DNA from: Acanthosepion esculentum
Lineage: Eukaryota; Mollusca; Cephalopoda; Sepiida; Sepiidae
Assembly (NCBI GenBank): GCA_964036315.1
Contig: OZ038479.1
Location: 55,827,246-55,891,245, forward strand
DNA: 64,000 nt
Reading direction: 5' to 3'
Shown here one piece after another: positions 44,251 to 56,176 of the stretch. The notes under the pieces are model-generated. The model had not been told where the DNA came from and did not search any database. It saw only the letters and a list, made by a program, of their open reading frames with translations. Position numbers and translations under genes: made by a program. Position 1 is the first letter of the stretch. The number at the start of each line of letters is the position of its first letter.

Positions 44251-46615
44251 CTAAACAAACAACCAGCATGAAAGAACTTTTTCATGATATTAATCCATAC
44301 AATATCCTACAACTTCTGAAATTAAACTGTATTCCAAAATATAACTACAACATGAAACACACATGACACCACCTCTAGTAATTATGACCACACAAGCATA
44401 TATATGCACAAAAGCTGAGCATCATCTACCATGTATTCAATTGTGAAAGCAGAATAACATATATCATATTTTTATTACTTAAAAGCGCCCAAGAAAATTA
44501 AATTTCAGCATTAAACAACCCATAAGGGGTTGATATGCCATCAAAGAAATGGATTTAAGTCACTGAAAAGTCTTTGGGGATCATTCAAGCAGCAAAGGGT
44601 TTGGTGAAAATGCTATGGAAGTTTAGGGTGGGTTTAGGCTGAGCATCATTATGTAATGATTTAAAAAATTAAACTTCAGCTGAAAGCTCCATTTTCATAA
44701 GAACTATAAATTTAAAAATAAATTACACAGACCACATTCGTCTTTTGTGCAAAATGTAAAAATTTTAACTCCCCACCAAATCTAAATTCTCGAGTTAAAC
44801 ACAAAAATCTAGTTAGTAGGAATCGAAAGGAAAAAGAGAACACATGCTTCTCTTCTCCTTCAGGTCAAAATAGGTACAAATCACAAAATATGACTCAACC
44901 ACTGTGTAAAAATTTAAAAGAAAATCATTTAATACACAAGTAAGAGCAAAAAAAAAAAGGTACAATACAAAATTTCCTTTGGTGTGCCTATTGCAGCAGG
45001 ATAATGAATTTCAGATGATTCAAAAAAGGATTACCACCGAAAAAAGGGTTACAGTTTTTTAAGAGACAAGTATTCAATGACAAAAGATTACACCCTTTAA
45101 AAATGAAAACAGGGAAAAACTTTGCGCTACTGAAATTGAACAATGCAGAAAATACAAAGTGCACTTCAACAGAAGAATGTCTCAGCATGAAGTGGTTTTG
45201 TATTTTCCACATGTTGTGTCTAGGGCTTTATGTAGTCCTTTACTGGAAAGTTAAACTTGAATGTTAATTTCATTTAAATTCTTCTTAAGACGCAGAAAAG
45301 AATTTTCTGTCCTGGGGTTGAACCTGCCTACAGCTGCCAGTTCTTTCTTTCTCTGTGTTGATTTATGACTCCTTCGGCTGAACTAATCCTCCAGTCTTGA
45401 AGTGTGTGCTCCTCAATGAATAATTGCTTACTCACCTGCTTATAGCAGTCATTTTTATTGAACAAAGGTTGTTCACAATGGCTCCATCCAGGTTTTCACA
45501 AGAGCTTGAGAGCGCATCACTCATTGAACAGTAAATATAAAAACTCCATAAATTCAAAAGAAATCTGCAACAATTCACAAATAATTTTGGCAGTTCTTTA
45601 ACCACTAATTCTAAAACAGATTTTCACACAATTGCAACAATTTACTTTTACAGCCTGTCTGGCTTTAAAAATACATCTTTTTCAAGGTTTGTGTTAAAAA
45701 GGAAACAACATAGACAATTATAGATTTACTTACTACAAAAACTAACAGTAATAAATATAAAATTTTTATAGAACATCAAATCCTTTGACATTCCATTTAC
45801 CACTTGCTGTAATAACTAAAAAAAAAAAAACAACATGTCAGTGAAGTATCAACTACAAAGGTATCTAATGTGGAGATTTTGCATAGTTTACTTGTTGCAC
45901 AAGCGTGCAAGTATGGGGCATCCAGTGAGGATCATACACACTACTGTCATAATTGCTTGCTAACAATTGCAACATGTCAAAGTGTCATCTAATGATTTTT
46001 TAAGCATAGCTTAGATGTGACACAAAGCCGAGAGTGTGGAGTAAACAGTGAGGATTGAACTACTTGGTCATAACCAATCTAGTGCAACATGCTTGCTAAT
46101 AATTACACTATTTCAAAGTGACAATGGTGATTTTCTAAGTGTAGCTTAGAAATGACATCACATTGAGGTGCCCCTCAAAGGTATCTAATAGGCATTAACA
46201 TTGTAAATGTTCCTGCGATTCTCTTCATGTTGGTGATTTCTATACTTTGTTCAGATTTTAGTGTCTATCATGCTTTTATGTGTTATAAGCTTCTATAGGT
46301 TTTGTGGCAGAGTTCTCCAATGTATTAATTCCCCTAGAGTAGACTCTTTTATTTTTAGCATCATAGGTTTACTTATCACCCCATTCAAACTCCACCCCAG
46401 TTTTTTTTAACAGTAGTAGAGATTTATCACTTATTTCCTATTTAGGATTGGATTTCTGGTTCCTTCTAAATTCCACTTCCACAGTCTACTTCTAATGTCT
46501 CTGATTGAACTCTGAAGATGTTATTCGCTAATTAAATTTTGACCTCTTCATGTCTAGAGTTAACCTCTATCTTTCCTGCATAGCCCCTAAAACCTTTCTT
46601 CTTGTCCTTTCTTAC
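44251..46615. other. Intergenic, nothing recognised
   Basis: No coding or family signal. The 44510-44550 stretch ('attaaacaacccataagggg') resembles the tail of family F. Frame 44988-45212 is not convincing. Confidence 0.35.
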
Positions 46616-46619
46616 AGTA

Positions 46620-47045
46620 ATACAACCCGTCCTGGGTATGACGACAAGCTACATCCGCATCCTGGGTAAGATGATAAACTACGTCCAACAGCAAGGCCTC
46701 TGATCAGGAGGTTTTGAGGAGTATGGAACCACCTGTTAATTGCTGGTGTTCCCAGGTCCACCCTGGTAGCACCTGTTAGGGTCCCAGCAATGAGCAAATA
46801 GTTAACCCCAAAACTGGGGTCAGAACAGTATGAAAGTGTAAAAACAGGTTTTAATACCAGAAATAGTTTGTAAAAAAAATTATTACCAGCAATACATTTT
46901 TGAAAAACATATATTACCAGGAATACATTTTCTGATGAAAAATATTATCAGCAAAGGAAAATTATTACCAGAAATAGATTTTTTGAAAAAAATATTACCA
47001 ACAATGAAAATTTTGTTGGCATTAAATAACCCATTGAGGTTGATT
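46620..47045 (+). repeat. Dispersed repeat family F, second copy with tail
   Basis: As at 43855-44015, with 'cctgggtatgacgac' and 'cctgggtaagatgat' duplicated at the start, then a tail of repeated 'attaccag' units ending at 'gttgatttgcc'. Confidence 0.6.
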
Positions 47046-48049
47046 TGCCATAAGAGAAAACAAACAATAATACATGGCGCAGTAACTCTCTTCCTTGAGT
47101 GGCTCTTCCACCTTGAATTGGGTGAACATTAGTATAAAAATCTTGTCAAAGATCAGGTTTGATTTCTGCAATTTTTTTCCTTTTTTATGCATACCACTGT
47201 CATCTGTGTTTTACCCTCTCAGCAAAATTTAGCTGTTTCAGTTTTGTTGGTTGACATTCACTCCCGATGGTTGTATTAATCTGCATATAAACAATGCTAT
47301 CTTTTGGATTATCCGTTGTCACTTCAACATTAGACAGAGAATCTCACTTGTCTTTCATTCTTCAGGCTGATTCTTTTACTGCTGTCATTTGGACATTCCT
47401 TCAATTTCAATCCCTGACATGTTGCAAAACTTCATTATTCTTAAGAGGTTTGCTTGCAGTTGGAATCACTGGACAGTTTTTCATATCACAGTTGAGACAT
47501 TGCTTTAGGCTTTTTTTTAAGTTTTATAATTTTACTTTTTAAATTAATGTGAGATGATCACCCATGAAGGCAGAGCTGAGACATGCTTTTGAGTACGACA
47601 GTAAGTTTTGAGATGTTTTATTGATGAATATATATGGAGAAGTAGAATTTCTTATCAAGATAGAAAAATTAAATGACAGTAAATTTTCAACTTTCAGGAA
47701 CCTCAAGATCTGATGAAACTTATATCAGGAACACTCTGCAGAGGGATAATCTACTTTAAACACCTCTGCCCAGTAAAGGAGGACATTATTTTCATCTGGC
47801 TGAGGGAGAAGCTAACAACAGTTACTGGGTTAATGTTCTTGTGTCTGCTTGCAATGATACAAAACTGGGAGCTGAAAGTTGGTCTGGGAAAGCAAATGAA
47901 GTGTCTAGAAAAGGTTAAAAAAAACAATAAGGCCAGAGATGGTGTTGATGTTGGAAACCTCCAAACAGTTCATTCTCTTGCAACTCAACATGTCTTTGGA
48001 GAGGGAAAAAAGTTAAAAATGTTTTGGGAAATAATTCAGAAGCAAAGAA
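47046..48049. other. Unrecognised; contains a 115-codon frame
   Basis: The frame at 47713-48060 (plus) contains one hydrophobic patch (LMFLCLLAMI) and a basic C-terminal half. It matches no family I know and runs into a repeat region. A chance frame is likely. Confidence 0.25.
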
Positions 48050-49910
48050 TGGCAGTTTAGTTGCAAACATACTGAAGAGAGCCCACTTTATAAAAGCATT
48101 TGTATTGAGAAAAGAGAACAGACAATGTTCAGGCCATTACTTCTTCATAAGATATCCTTTTGTCAGTCAGAAATGAAAAGGAGTTGGTAAAACAATGTTC
48201 ATCAATAAAGTTAGAGTAAACACATCAACTGAACATCTTGCCTTATGACTGTTGCTTTGTCTTGCATATATATTGTTTGTTTAGTAGTATTTTGCTCTGT
48301 TCCTTTTCTTTCTTTTGTTATTTTTTATTAGAAATTTTGTCAATTCAGTTTGTTGGGAAGTTTTGCCAATTAAGCTGAACCATGGCCAGTTTCTCTGAAT
48401 CATTCATAAAGGTTGACACATGAGCGAGTAGATCCTTGGTCAAATTCAATATGCACACTCAGAAGTAACTCATTAGCAGAACGTGTAGATTATAATTTTC
48501 TACATGGCTCATTGATGAAGTAGTTTCTTATATGATGTAATGGAATAAAGATCTACTTCAATGAATAATCACAACATGGCTGAGTAGGTCTCAACATGCA
48601 CTCTGTGCCAACTAATAAGCAGAAGTCACTTTAGGGTGTGGCTTAGCATAATCTCACCTATGGCTTGCTTCTCCAAACTGGACATAAGCGGAAGCTTAAT
48701 CAACTTTGGCTGAAGGCATTTTATTTTTGAAAAACCAAAAACACCAGATGAATAATGATATATCCGAGGGAATTAAAAGGTGATGGATATAAAAAAGTGG
48801 AAGAAAAATAAAGATGCATGGGAAAGAATAAGTCCCTAGTCAAATCCAGTACATACCTCGAAGCAACCCACCAGCAGAAGTTGTTTCAACTTGTAGATCA
48901 GGAGAGCCATGGGTGAGGTAATGCTACATGGATACAAGTTGAAGCTTAATCAAATTTGGCTGAAGTTGTTTTATTGTTGAACATTTTCTAGGGTGATTAC
49001 CATCCAACAAAGAACTCAGATTTTATCTATGGTTTACTTGAATTAATTGGATGATAATGATTATGCATTTTAAAAGATTTTGTATAGAGAAGGAAAGACA
49101 GATAAGTGGCAAGATTCAGGTCATTAAGATGTTACCAGGAAAGAAAAAAAAGGGAAGGTAAACTTATGAGAGTGGGAAGGATTTCAGTAGGATCAAGAAC
49201 AACTTAGATCAATAATCACAATATGGCTGAATAAGTCCCTGGTCAAATCCAGTATGCACTATGAAGCAAGCAACCAACAGAAGTTGCTTCAAGGTACACA
49301 TGAGAAAAGGGTCATGGTTGAGATAATGTTAACTGGACACAAGCTGAATAACTGACTTTGGCTGAAGGTTTTTATCCTTAAAAGACAAAAAACACCAGAT
49401 GAGTAATGATATGTCCAAGGGAATCAGAAAGTGATTGATATAAAAAGTGGAAGAAAAATAAAGATACTTGGGAAAGAATAAGTCCCTAGTCAAATTCAGT
49501 ACATACTTGGAAGCAACCCACCAGCAGAAGTTGTTTCAACTTGTAGATCAGAAGAGAGCCAGGGATGAGATAACGCTAAGTGGACACAAGCTGAAGCTTA
49601 AACAACTTTAGCTGAAGGTGTTTTATTGTTGAAAGAAAAAAACACCAAGTGATATGTCCAAGAGAATCACAAGGTGATGAATATAAAAAGTGGAAGAAAA
49701 GTAAATATGCTTTAGAAAGAATAAGTCATTAGTCAAATCTAATACATACTATGAAGCAACCCACCAGCAGAAGTTGTTTCAACTTGGTCAGAAGAAGAGA
49801 GCCATGGGTAAGATAATGTTAAGTGAAGACAGGGTGAAGCTTAAACAACTTTGGCTGAAGGTGTTTTATTGTTGAAAGGCTTTATTGCCTTGCTTGCAGT
49901 GAAATGATTA
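48050..49910 (+). repeat. Complex tandem array, about 245-bp unit
   Basis: The anchor 'gaataagtccctagtcaaat' or variants occurs near 48825, 49230, 49475 and 49718 (spacings 405, 245, 243), with weaker copies from 48420. Units also share 'caacccaccagcagaagttg', 'ggtgagataatgctaa' and 'ttaatcaactttggctgaag'. Homologous to the single copy at 27950-28440. Confidence 0.7.
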
Positions 49911-49984
49911 AAATAAAAGAATTTCCTTGGCTATCACACACATATCATTTTTGCTAATTGACACAAAATGAAGATACATGCATC

Positions 49985-50625
49985 ACAGAAGTCGACAAAC
50001 CTCATGGTTGTGTTTAATGAAGGCTGTACAATTATTTTAGTCTGACTTATTCAGACAATAGTCATTTTTACATTTTATTTTCAGACATTTAGAGTACAAT
50101 CCTTAAATTTCTGTTGAAGGGAAATCCCTTTCTAAAAGAGAGAGGCAAAATTCAAGCCATTAATTCCCCATAGGAAATCTTTTTGCCTCTTGGAAATGAA
50201 AATGCAAATTCCAAAATAAAACTTTTCCATTAAAAAATGAAATATTGTTTTTGGTAATTGAAATGAAAATACATACATTGCAGAAGTATACAGTGCCCTC
50301 CATTGTGTTTAATGAAGGCTGTACATTTCGTAAAATACATCTATTGGATGCTTTGGTACACATCATCAGTGATGTTTCTAGCCGTGTTTCATTAGGGGTT
50401 TCAGGTCTTTCAACATCATACTCCCTATCCACGGTGACCCAGCAGATACTGATCAGGTATCGACTTGTGTACCTTTCATTAGCTGAAATATTGTTTTTGG
50501 TAACTGAAATGAAAATACGTACATTGAAGAAGTATACAGTGCTCTGCTGTGTTTAATGAAGGCTGTACAATTGTTTAGTCTGATTGAATCAGACAGCAGA
50601 CTATGTTCTTATTTTCCGACATTTT
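49985..50625 (+). repeat. Dispersed repeat family E, three partial copies
   Basis: 'gtttaatgaaggctgtaca' recurs near 50010, 50309 and 50550; the first and last are followed by 'gtctga' and 'cagac'. The 'ttttggtaa' then 'gaaatgaaaata' block at 50250 repeats near 50495. Confidence 0.6.
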
Positions 50626-50784
50626 GAAAGTTTCACCAGTAATATACCAATTTAAAATAGCGCCCTTGTTTTGCTTTTTGGGGTATTTTACATTAATCTG
50701 TTTATAAATCCTTCCCTTTACATATATCTTTAAGATTACAGATTAACCAAAGAGATGAAATTCTTTCAACCTATATTTATAAGT

Positions 50785-51140
50785 AGGGTTGGCACGTACT
50801 ATCCCCAGACCCTCTGAATGGGGAAAAGGGGAAGCCTGGTTGGGGGCTCCAGGCAGTGCTTTATGACCCTTGCTCTCTTATTAGCATTTGCTTTTTTCTA
50901 CCTACATTTCTATATGTTACATATTACGCCTTTTCTACCTACATTTCTATATGTTACATATTACGCTTTTTCTACCTACATTTCTATATGTTACATATTA
51001 CGCTTTTTCTAACTACATTTCTATCTGTTACAAAATATGTTACTAAGAATTTAGTGAATTTTGACATCATTCTGGGTTCTATGTTTATCATCCAAATACA
51101 TGAATTTGTTTTGCTCATGCTAAGTCACCAAAAAACATTA
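50785..51140 (+). repeat. Dispersed repeat family D, left half (split by a mariner)
   Basis: 'ggcacgtactatcccc', 'tttttctacctacattt', 'tgacatcattctggg' and 'gaatttgttttgctcatg'. The right half resumes at about 52400 after the mariner. Confidence 0.65.
50889..51035 (+). repeat. Four-copy minisatellite, about 37-bp unit
   Basis: 'ttttctacctacatttctat' then 'atgttacatattacg' is repeated four times, the last with two changes. A local expansion of a family D motif; units are contiguous with no unique spacers, so not a CRISPR array. Confidence 0.85.
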
Positions 51141-51142
51141 TG

Positions 51143-52395
51143 TAGAGTGTTCGGGCTAAATTTGATAAAGTCGAATGTTTTTATTTTTTCAGATTGGTTT
51201 GGAATATCTAAACAGCGAACGACATTGTGAAGCCTAGACATTACAGTTTGAGAGGTGTCAAAGTTAACTGACATGGATGAGTGGAAGCCACCTGGATATT
51301 GGAAAAGGGTAACCTGCATCATGATGATTCATGCCAGGCATCAAAATGCCGCAGTTATGAAAGCTGTTCAACGCTCTTTGAACACCGTGAAAAGAATAAG
51401 ACATGAAAGAGAGGGGGCTGCAATGGAGACTATGGAAGCTGTGACTCGTAAGAAAGAACACAGCAAACATTCTGATTGCTTCCATAGACCAGAATCCATC
51501 CAACTATTGCAAGAGAAAGTGATGTAAGAACCATGCAAGGGAATGCAGGCTTTGGTGTGGGAAATGGATGTTGCAAATTCCAACATGAAGCTGGACTTGA
51601 ATGATGACCCCCAACACCAGTCATACAAGAAGTGTAAAGGTCAACTTCTTACAGAAAAGGCTCAAGAAAACCATCTAAAAAAAGGCAAAGAAACTCCTAA
51701 AAAATGTGAAACATCATGTTGAACCAGAGACAATCTAGTTCTTCTCTGATATAAAGAACTTTTGTCGGGACCAGCTGCACAACACCCAGAACAAAGGGCT
51801 TGCCTACAACCCATGAAGACCCAGTTTCCTCAAACTATGATGGTTTTTGGATGTCTCCAGTGGTGGTGAGGTCATGCCACCTCACATTTTTTGAACAGAG
51901 ACACAGGCTCAACTTGGATGGGTATCTGGATTTGCTGAACAGCCTTGGTTGGAGAGGGCAGTTGCTGGAAACAAGATTCATTTCCCTGCCACACCTCCAG
52001 GAAGAGTCAGAACTGGTTGTCAGAAAATTTTTTAAATTTCACAAGTCTCAACATCTGGTCTCTAAATTCCCCTGATTTAATCCCACAGATTATTATCTGT
52101 GGGGTGTGGTTGAGTAAGACACCAACAACACTGACTGTAACACTGAGGCCCAACTAATCAACAGGATTAATGAGGCATTTGAGGCTCTCCCTAGAGATAC
52201 TATGAAGCCCACGTGTGCCAAATTCCAGGGTCAGATCGAGGCTATGATAGATGCTGACGGTGGCTTCTTTGAGTCTTTTGATTATTATCACCTGTATGCC
52301 ACTTTTCTATTGTTCCAATAAATTGGTTTTTGGCTAAGATATTCGCTTTGTTTTTCTTTTTAAAATAACCTGTCAAATTTAGCCTGAACACCCCG
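51143..52395 (+). mobile_element. Mariner-type element, 1253 bp
   Basis: Terminal inverted repeats: the left end around AGAGTGTTCGGGCTAAATTT and the inverse of the right end GGGGTGTTCAGGCTAAATTT differ at only a few positions. The element is flanked by TG (51141-51142) and TA (52396-52397), consistent with a mutated TA target duplication. The length is normal for a mariner. Inserted inside a family D repeat. Confidence 0.8.
51240..52285 (+). pseudogene. Degenerate Tc1/mariner-type transposase
   Basis: Transposase spread over shifting frames. An N-terminal segment (51255-51527) precedes MKLDLNDDP near 51587, CKGQLLTEKA near 51632, the first catalytic Asp context FSDIKNFCRDQ near 51740, FFEQRHRLNLDGYLDLLN near 51888, the second Asp in QDSFPCHTS near 51970, the third in NSPDLIP near 52067, then YYLWGV and a C-terminal IEAMIDADGGFFE near 52238. 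At least four frame changes and several stops, so inactive. Confidence 0.8.
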
Positions 52396-52399
52396 TAAA

Positions 52400-52610
52400 A
52401 TTCCTTATTTTTCATCCATAATGTGAAGTGTGTTAATAAAGAGAAATCTGAAGCTGACATTAAAAATTACTACAAAATATTACGGATTTATTTAAGATGA
52501 AATGATATTCTTATTTTTATATGAATACTACCTTATGAAAATTGAGACGTAGTAGAGTGGAGGGTCCTGTGTCATAGATGTCGTGGTGGGGGGCACAATG
52601 AATTTTCAGT
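52400..52610 (+). repeat. Dispersed repeat family D, right half
   Basis: 'tttaagatgaaatgat', 'tatatgaatactacctta' and 'gtagtagagtgga' continue the copy interrupted at 51140. Confidence 0.6.
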
Positions 52611-52973
52611 GGACCTGTCTATGAGAACATACTGTTAGAATATACGCAATGAAGTACTGTGAACATATTTAAAATAAAAACTGGAATAAAATCCTTAGAT
52701 TTATGCCTCAAATGACAATTATTAATAAAAGTCTATCTAAAAGTAGGTAGCCCAAACTAAAATTTTACTTTCACTATCTCTAAAACATTTTAATATAAGC
52801 ACAAACTTTGACAAAACACAAAAAATAGGACCAAGTTTATCTCCGTAGCTCAAATAGCAACAAACTCATGACCATTAAGATTTCATCAGAAAACTCTGAA
52901 TTCAAAGTCCTGTAAATAATATGGTAGACTAGACTATTGTGCCAACAATACTCATAAATATAAATTGAAATAA
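52611..52973. other. Intergenic, nothing recognised
   Basis: AT-rich, no signal. Confidence 0.4.
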
Positions 52974-52975
52974 TA

Positions 52976-53813
52976 CAGGGTGTTCCAAAATGGTTGACCC
53001 CATTCTAAATGCCCATATCTCGGAAACTACTTGATGGATCTTAATGAAACTAAATACACTTTATGTTGAAGGTCATAAGTTTTATTGGTTAAATTTACAA
53101 AGAAAAGTACAAATATTTGTTGGTTCTATGACAGATTTTCATAAATGTTCAATATGAGCGCCGCCTGTGACTCTGCACACGTTGAGTCGGTATTCGAGCT
53201 CATGCCAAACTCGCTGTAGCATGTCTTCGGTAACAGTTTCCAGTGCAGCTGTAATTCTCTGTTTCAACACAAAATTCTTTACATTTTCGCTTATCACCTT
53301 CCCTCAAGGCCTGAACAAGCTGCAGCTTGTAAGGTTTAAATCGCAATCGTTTCCTCAGAATCCGCCAAACTGTTTGTGGAATGTGGGTTTCCACACTTGC
53401 TCTTCTAACACTCTTCAGAGGACTACACAGGAAGGCTTCACGAACCTGCTCCACTGTCTCTGCTGATGTTGATGGCCGTCCTGGCAATTTAGCTATGCAT
53501 AAGCAGCCCTTTTCTTGAAATCTTTGGTGCCAAGACCTAATTTGTTTTGTAGTTGGTGCCTTCTTTGCAAAATTTGTGAAGAAGGCATGCTGCACTGTCT
53601 TCGGTGACTGAGTCCGAGCATACTCTAACACGCAAAATGCCTTTTCTTTTTAAGTGAAAGGCATTTCTTAACCTGAAAAGATAGAAATGCCAAATGTTAC
53701 ACACAAAAACTTGAAACATTTCTACACAAGCTGTGAAAATCTGAGGTCATTCCAACGAAAATTGTCAAAATTATTGGCCTACGAAATGGGGTCAAACATT
53801 TTGGAACACCCTG
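52976..53813 (-). mobile_element. Deleted mariner-like element with 28-bp inverted ends
   Basis: Including the flanking TA (52974-52975, 53814-53815), the two ends match at 27 of 28 bases: TACAGGGTGTTCCAAAAT, then G or T, then GTTGACCCC or TTTGACCCC. At 838 bp it is a deletion derivative of a family with a minus-strand transposase. Confidence 0.9.
53075..53664 (-). pseudogene. Internally deleted transposase (HTH N-terminus joined to C-terminal tail)
   Basis: The minus strand keeps the N-terminal helix-turn-helix region of an IS630/mariner-type transposase (often labelled DUF4817): VLEYARTQSP, IRSWHQRFQEKGCL, GRPSTSAETVEQVREAF, RILRKRLRFKPYKLQL. The expected start ATG at 53662-53664 is followed after four codons by a stop (53650-53652). 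After EFCVETE (about 53260) the frame jumps directly to the C-terminal end of the family, readable in another frame as ETVTEDMLQRVWHELEYRLN to GAHIEHL (about 53135-53235). The whole catalytic DDE core is missing. It cannot transpose itself but could have been mobilised by a full-length relative. Confidence 0.8.
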
Positions 53814-53815
53814 TA

Positions 53816-54165
53816 GAGCAACTGGTCTAAAAGGACAGAACCAGACTGAAGGTTCCAAATAAGGTGTATAATATTTTAAACATGGACATGGATCTTTCAT
53901 GTGGAATGGAACAGAGACTCTCTGGAAGATAGCATCATGTTACTGATAAAGGCCCTTTAAAATGACATGAATTCATCATTCTCCAGGCAGACTCTCTTAC
54001 AAAAAAATTCAAACTTTTTTGAAGATACATGTTGTCATTGAATTGTAGTGAGCTTTTCCAATTATGATTAGTAAATTAGAATAAGCACTACATTGTTCAC
54101 AAAACAATTATTTTTATTTGACAATTCAAAGCAAAATACTTTGATGATGTAAATTCACTATGGAC
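53816..54165. other. Fragment related to the 213-bp unit, then unrecognised
   Basis: 'aggtgtataatatttt' and 'ggatctttcatgtggaa' resemble the 15952-16600 array ('aggtggataatatttt', 'ggtcttgaaaggag'). Confidence 0.35.
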
Positions 54166-54420
54166 ATGTCCTTATAAGTCTAGGTACCTCCAAAGAAAAG
54201 TGATATCTAAAGTTATAATGAACTTTTATAAATGAAAAATCTTTCTTGAAGTTTTTATTTTAGTTTTAATTTCAAGCTAATAGATTAAATTTAATATTTC
54301 CAATAAGATAAATTCATTGCTGTATTTAAAAACTAATTTAAGTTGAATGGAATGAGTTTTAGTTTCGAAATTGCTAATGAATTTAATTATTGAGAATATT
54401 TGCAAGTGATGCAGTAAATT
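54166..54420 (-). repeat. R1-related fragment
   Basis: 'taggtacctccaaagaaaag', 'taatagattaaatttaat' and 'ttccaataa' match 34190-34340 and 56785-56900. Confidence 0.55.
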
Positions 54421-54429
54421 TGGTTTTAC

Positions 54430-55650
54430 TACAAATGCAGATCTTCAAAATTTGAATAGATGTGTTTTCTCTCCTGTGTGTGTTAGCATGTGGAGCGTAA
54501 ATTCTGACTTCTGAGAAGATGCAAATTCACAAACGTCAGAAGAATATGGTTCCTCACCAGTGTGTGTTCATATACACTGCTCCAAATATGAATTATTTGC
54601 AAATACAGATCCACGAAAATATAGTCTCTTTCCTGTGTGTGTCCAGATATGACCTTCCAAAGAACCCTTTACTGAAAATACAGATCCACAAATTTTACAA
54701 ACATATGGTTTCTCTCCAGTGTGTGTTCGCATATGGCACTTCAAAATGGCATCAGGAAAAATGCTGATCCACAAACTGTACAAGAATATGGTTTCTGTAG
54801 AGTGTATGTTCGTATATGGCACTTGAAACTTGTGCTTTCTGAAAATGCAGATCCACAAACTTCACAAGAATAGAGTTTATCACTGCTGTGTCTCTGCATA
54901 TGACCACTCAAAGAAAACTTAAGTGAAAATGCAGAACCACAAATTTCAAAGGAATATGGTTACTCTCCAGTGTGTGTTTGCATATGGCACATTAAAGATG
55001 ACTTCTGGGAAAAAGAACATCCACAAACTGTACAAGAAATTGGTTTCTCTAGAGTGTGTGTTTGCATATGGCACTTAATACTTGAGCTTGCTGAAAAGAC
55101 AGATCCACAAACTTCACAAGAAAATGGTTTCTCTCCAGTGTGTGTTCACATATGATGTTCTAAATGTGACTTCTTTGAAAATTCAGCGCTGCAAATTTCA
55201 CAAGTATATGGTTTCTCTCTGTGTGTTCGCATATGCTGGCTTATAGATGACTTATATGAAAATGCAAATCCGCAAATTTCACAGGCATATAGTCTCTCTC
55301 CTGTATGTCTTCGCATATGCTGGCAGAAAGAGGACTTATGTGAAAATGCAAATCCACAAACTTCACAAGAATAAGGTTTCTCTCCAGTGTGCCTTCTCAT
55401 ATGACACTTCAAAGACGACTTTTGGGAAAATGCAAATCCACAAACTTCACAAGAATATGGTTTCTCTCCAGTGTGTGTTCGTATGTGGCACTTCAAACAT
55501 GATGCCTGTGAAAATGCTGATCCACAAACTTCACAAGAATAGGGCTTCTCACCAGTGTGTTCAAAGATGGCATATCCAATTTGACTTCCAAGAAAATGCA
55601 GATCCACAACCATCAGAAGAAAATGTTTTTTTTCTACTGTGTTTTTCCAT
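54430..55650 (-). pseudogene. ZNF-C: broken C2H2 zinc-finger gene
   Basis: The homologous start Met (MEKHS) is at 55648-55650, but finger 1 (FSSDGCG) lacks its first Cys and ends in TGA at 55561-55563, next to a 2-base loss in the HTGEKP codons. After the shift, 55146-55580 is open with five units, the first four complete (SQASCLKCH, SQKSSLKCH, SHKSSFCQH and SYKSSISQH helices), then SKKSHLEHHM and a stop. Beyond it, at least six further finger units follow to about 54430 with stops and frame changes, for example [39 protein letters not shown]. It was once a gene with at least 12 fingers. A short protein from the internal open part cannot be excluded, but its normal start is lost. Confidence 0.8.
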
Positions 55651-56176
55651 CAGGTACACAAAATTTTAATCATTAGAAAGATCTGCACATTTCACCAGAA
55701 TATGGTTTTGTCCAGTGTTTGTATATGATATGACCATGAAAATACAGTCCCATAAACATCATAGGAATATGGTTTTTCATCTGTGTTTTTGCATATGGCA
55801 GGCCAAATGTCAGTGAAAATGCAGAGCCACAAACTCCATAAGAATATAGTTTCTCTCCAGTCAGTGTTTACATGTGGTTCTTCATATGAAATGTCTGTGA
55901 GTGTAGTGCCACAAACTTCTCAGGAAAATGCTTTCTTTCCTGTGTGTTTGCACAACGCACTAATATTACTAATAAGAAAAATTTGCAAACTTAAAAAGAT
56001 TATGTCTTCTAATTTTTACTCACATGTAACAGTTTTTGTAAAGAAAGGAAACCATTCTTTTTAATGTACATGATTCCATGCCAGTTAATAATAACTGTGA
56101 TCATTTTCATTTTCATTAAATTTTCCAATATTAACAGTTTTTAAGAGTATCATGATTTTCTGTTCAGCCCAAATAT
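55651..56176 (-). pseudogene. ZNF-C leader with extra decayed fingers
   Basis: Twice as long as in ZNF-A and ZNF-B because it contains finger debris: GEKLYSYGVCGSAFS near 55810-55850, KPYSYDVYGTVFS near 55740-55780, and a copy of the leader motif near 55690. Looks like a partial duplication of the exon start. Confidence 0.6.

Noticed and set aside
47713..48060. 115-codon frame
   Set aside because: No family resemblance, no splice or promoter evidence, and it ends in a repeat shared with 27.95 kb.
50889..51035. Possible CRISPR-like array
   Set aside because: Units are contiguous with no unique spacers, and the context is eukaryotic; it is a minisatellite.
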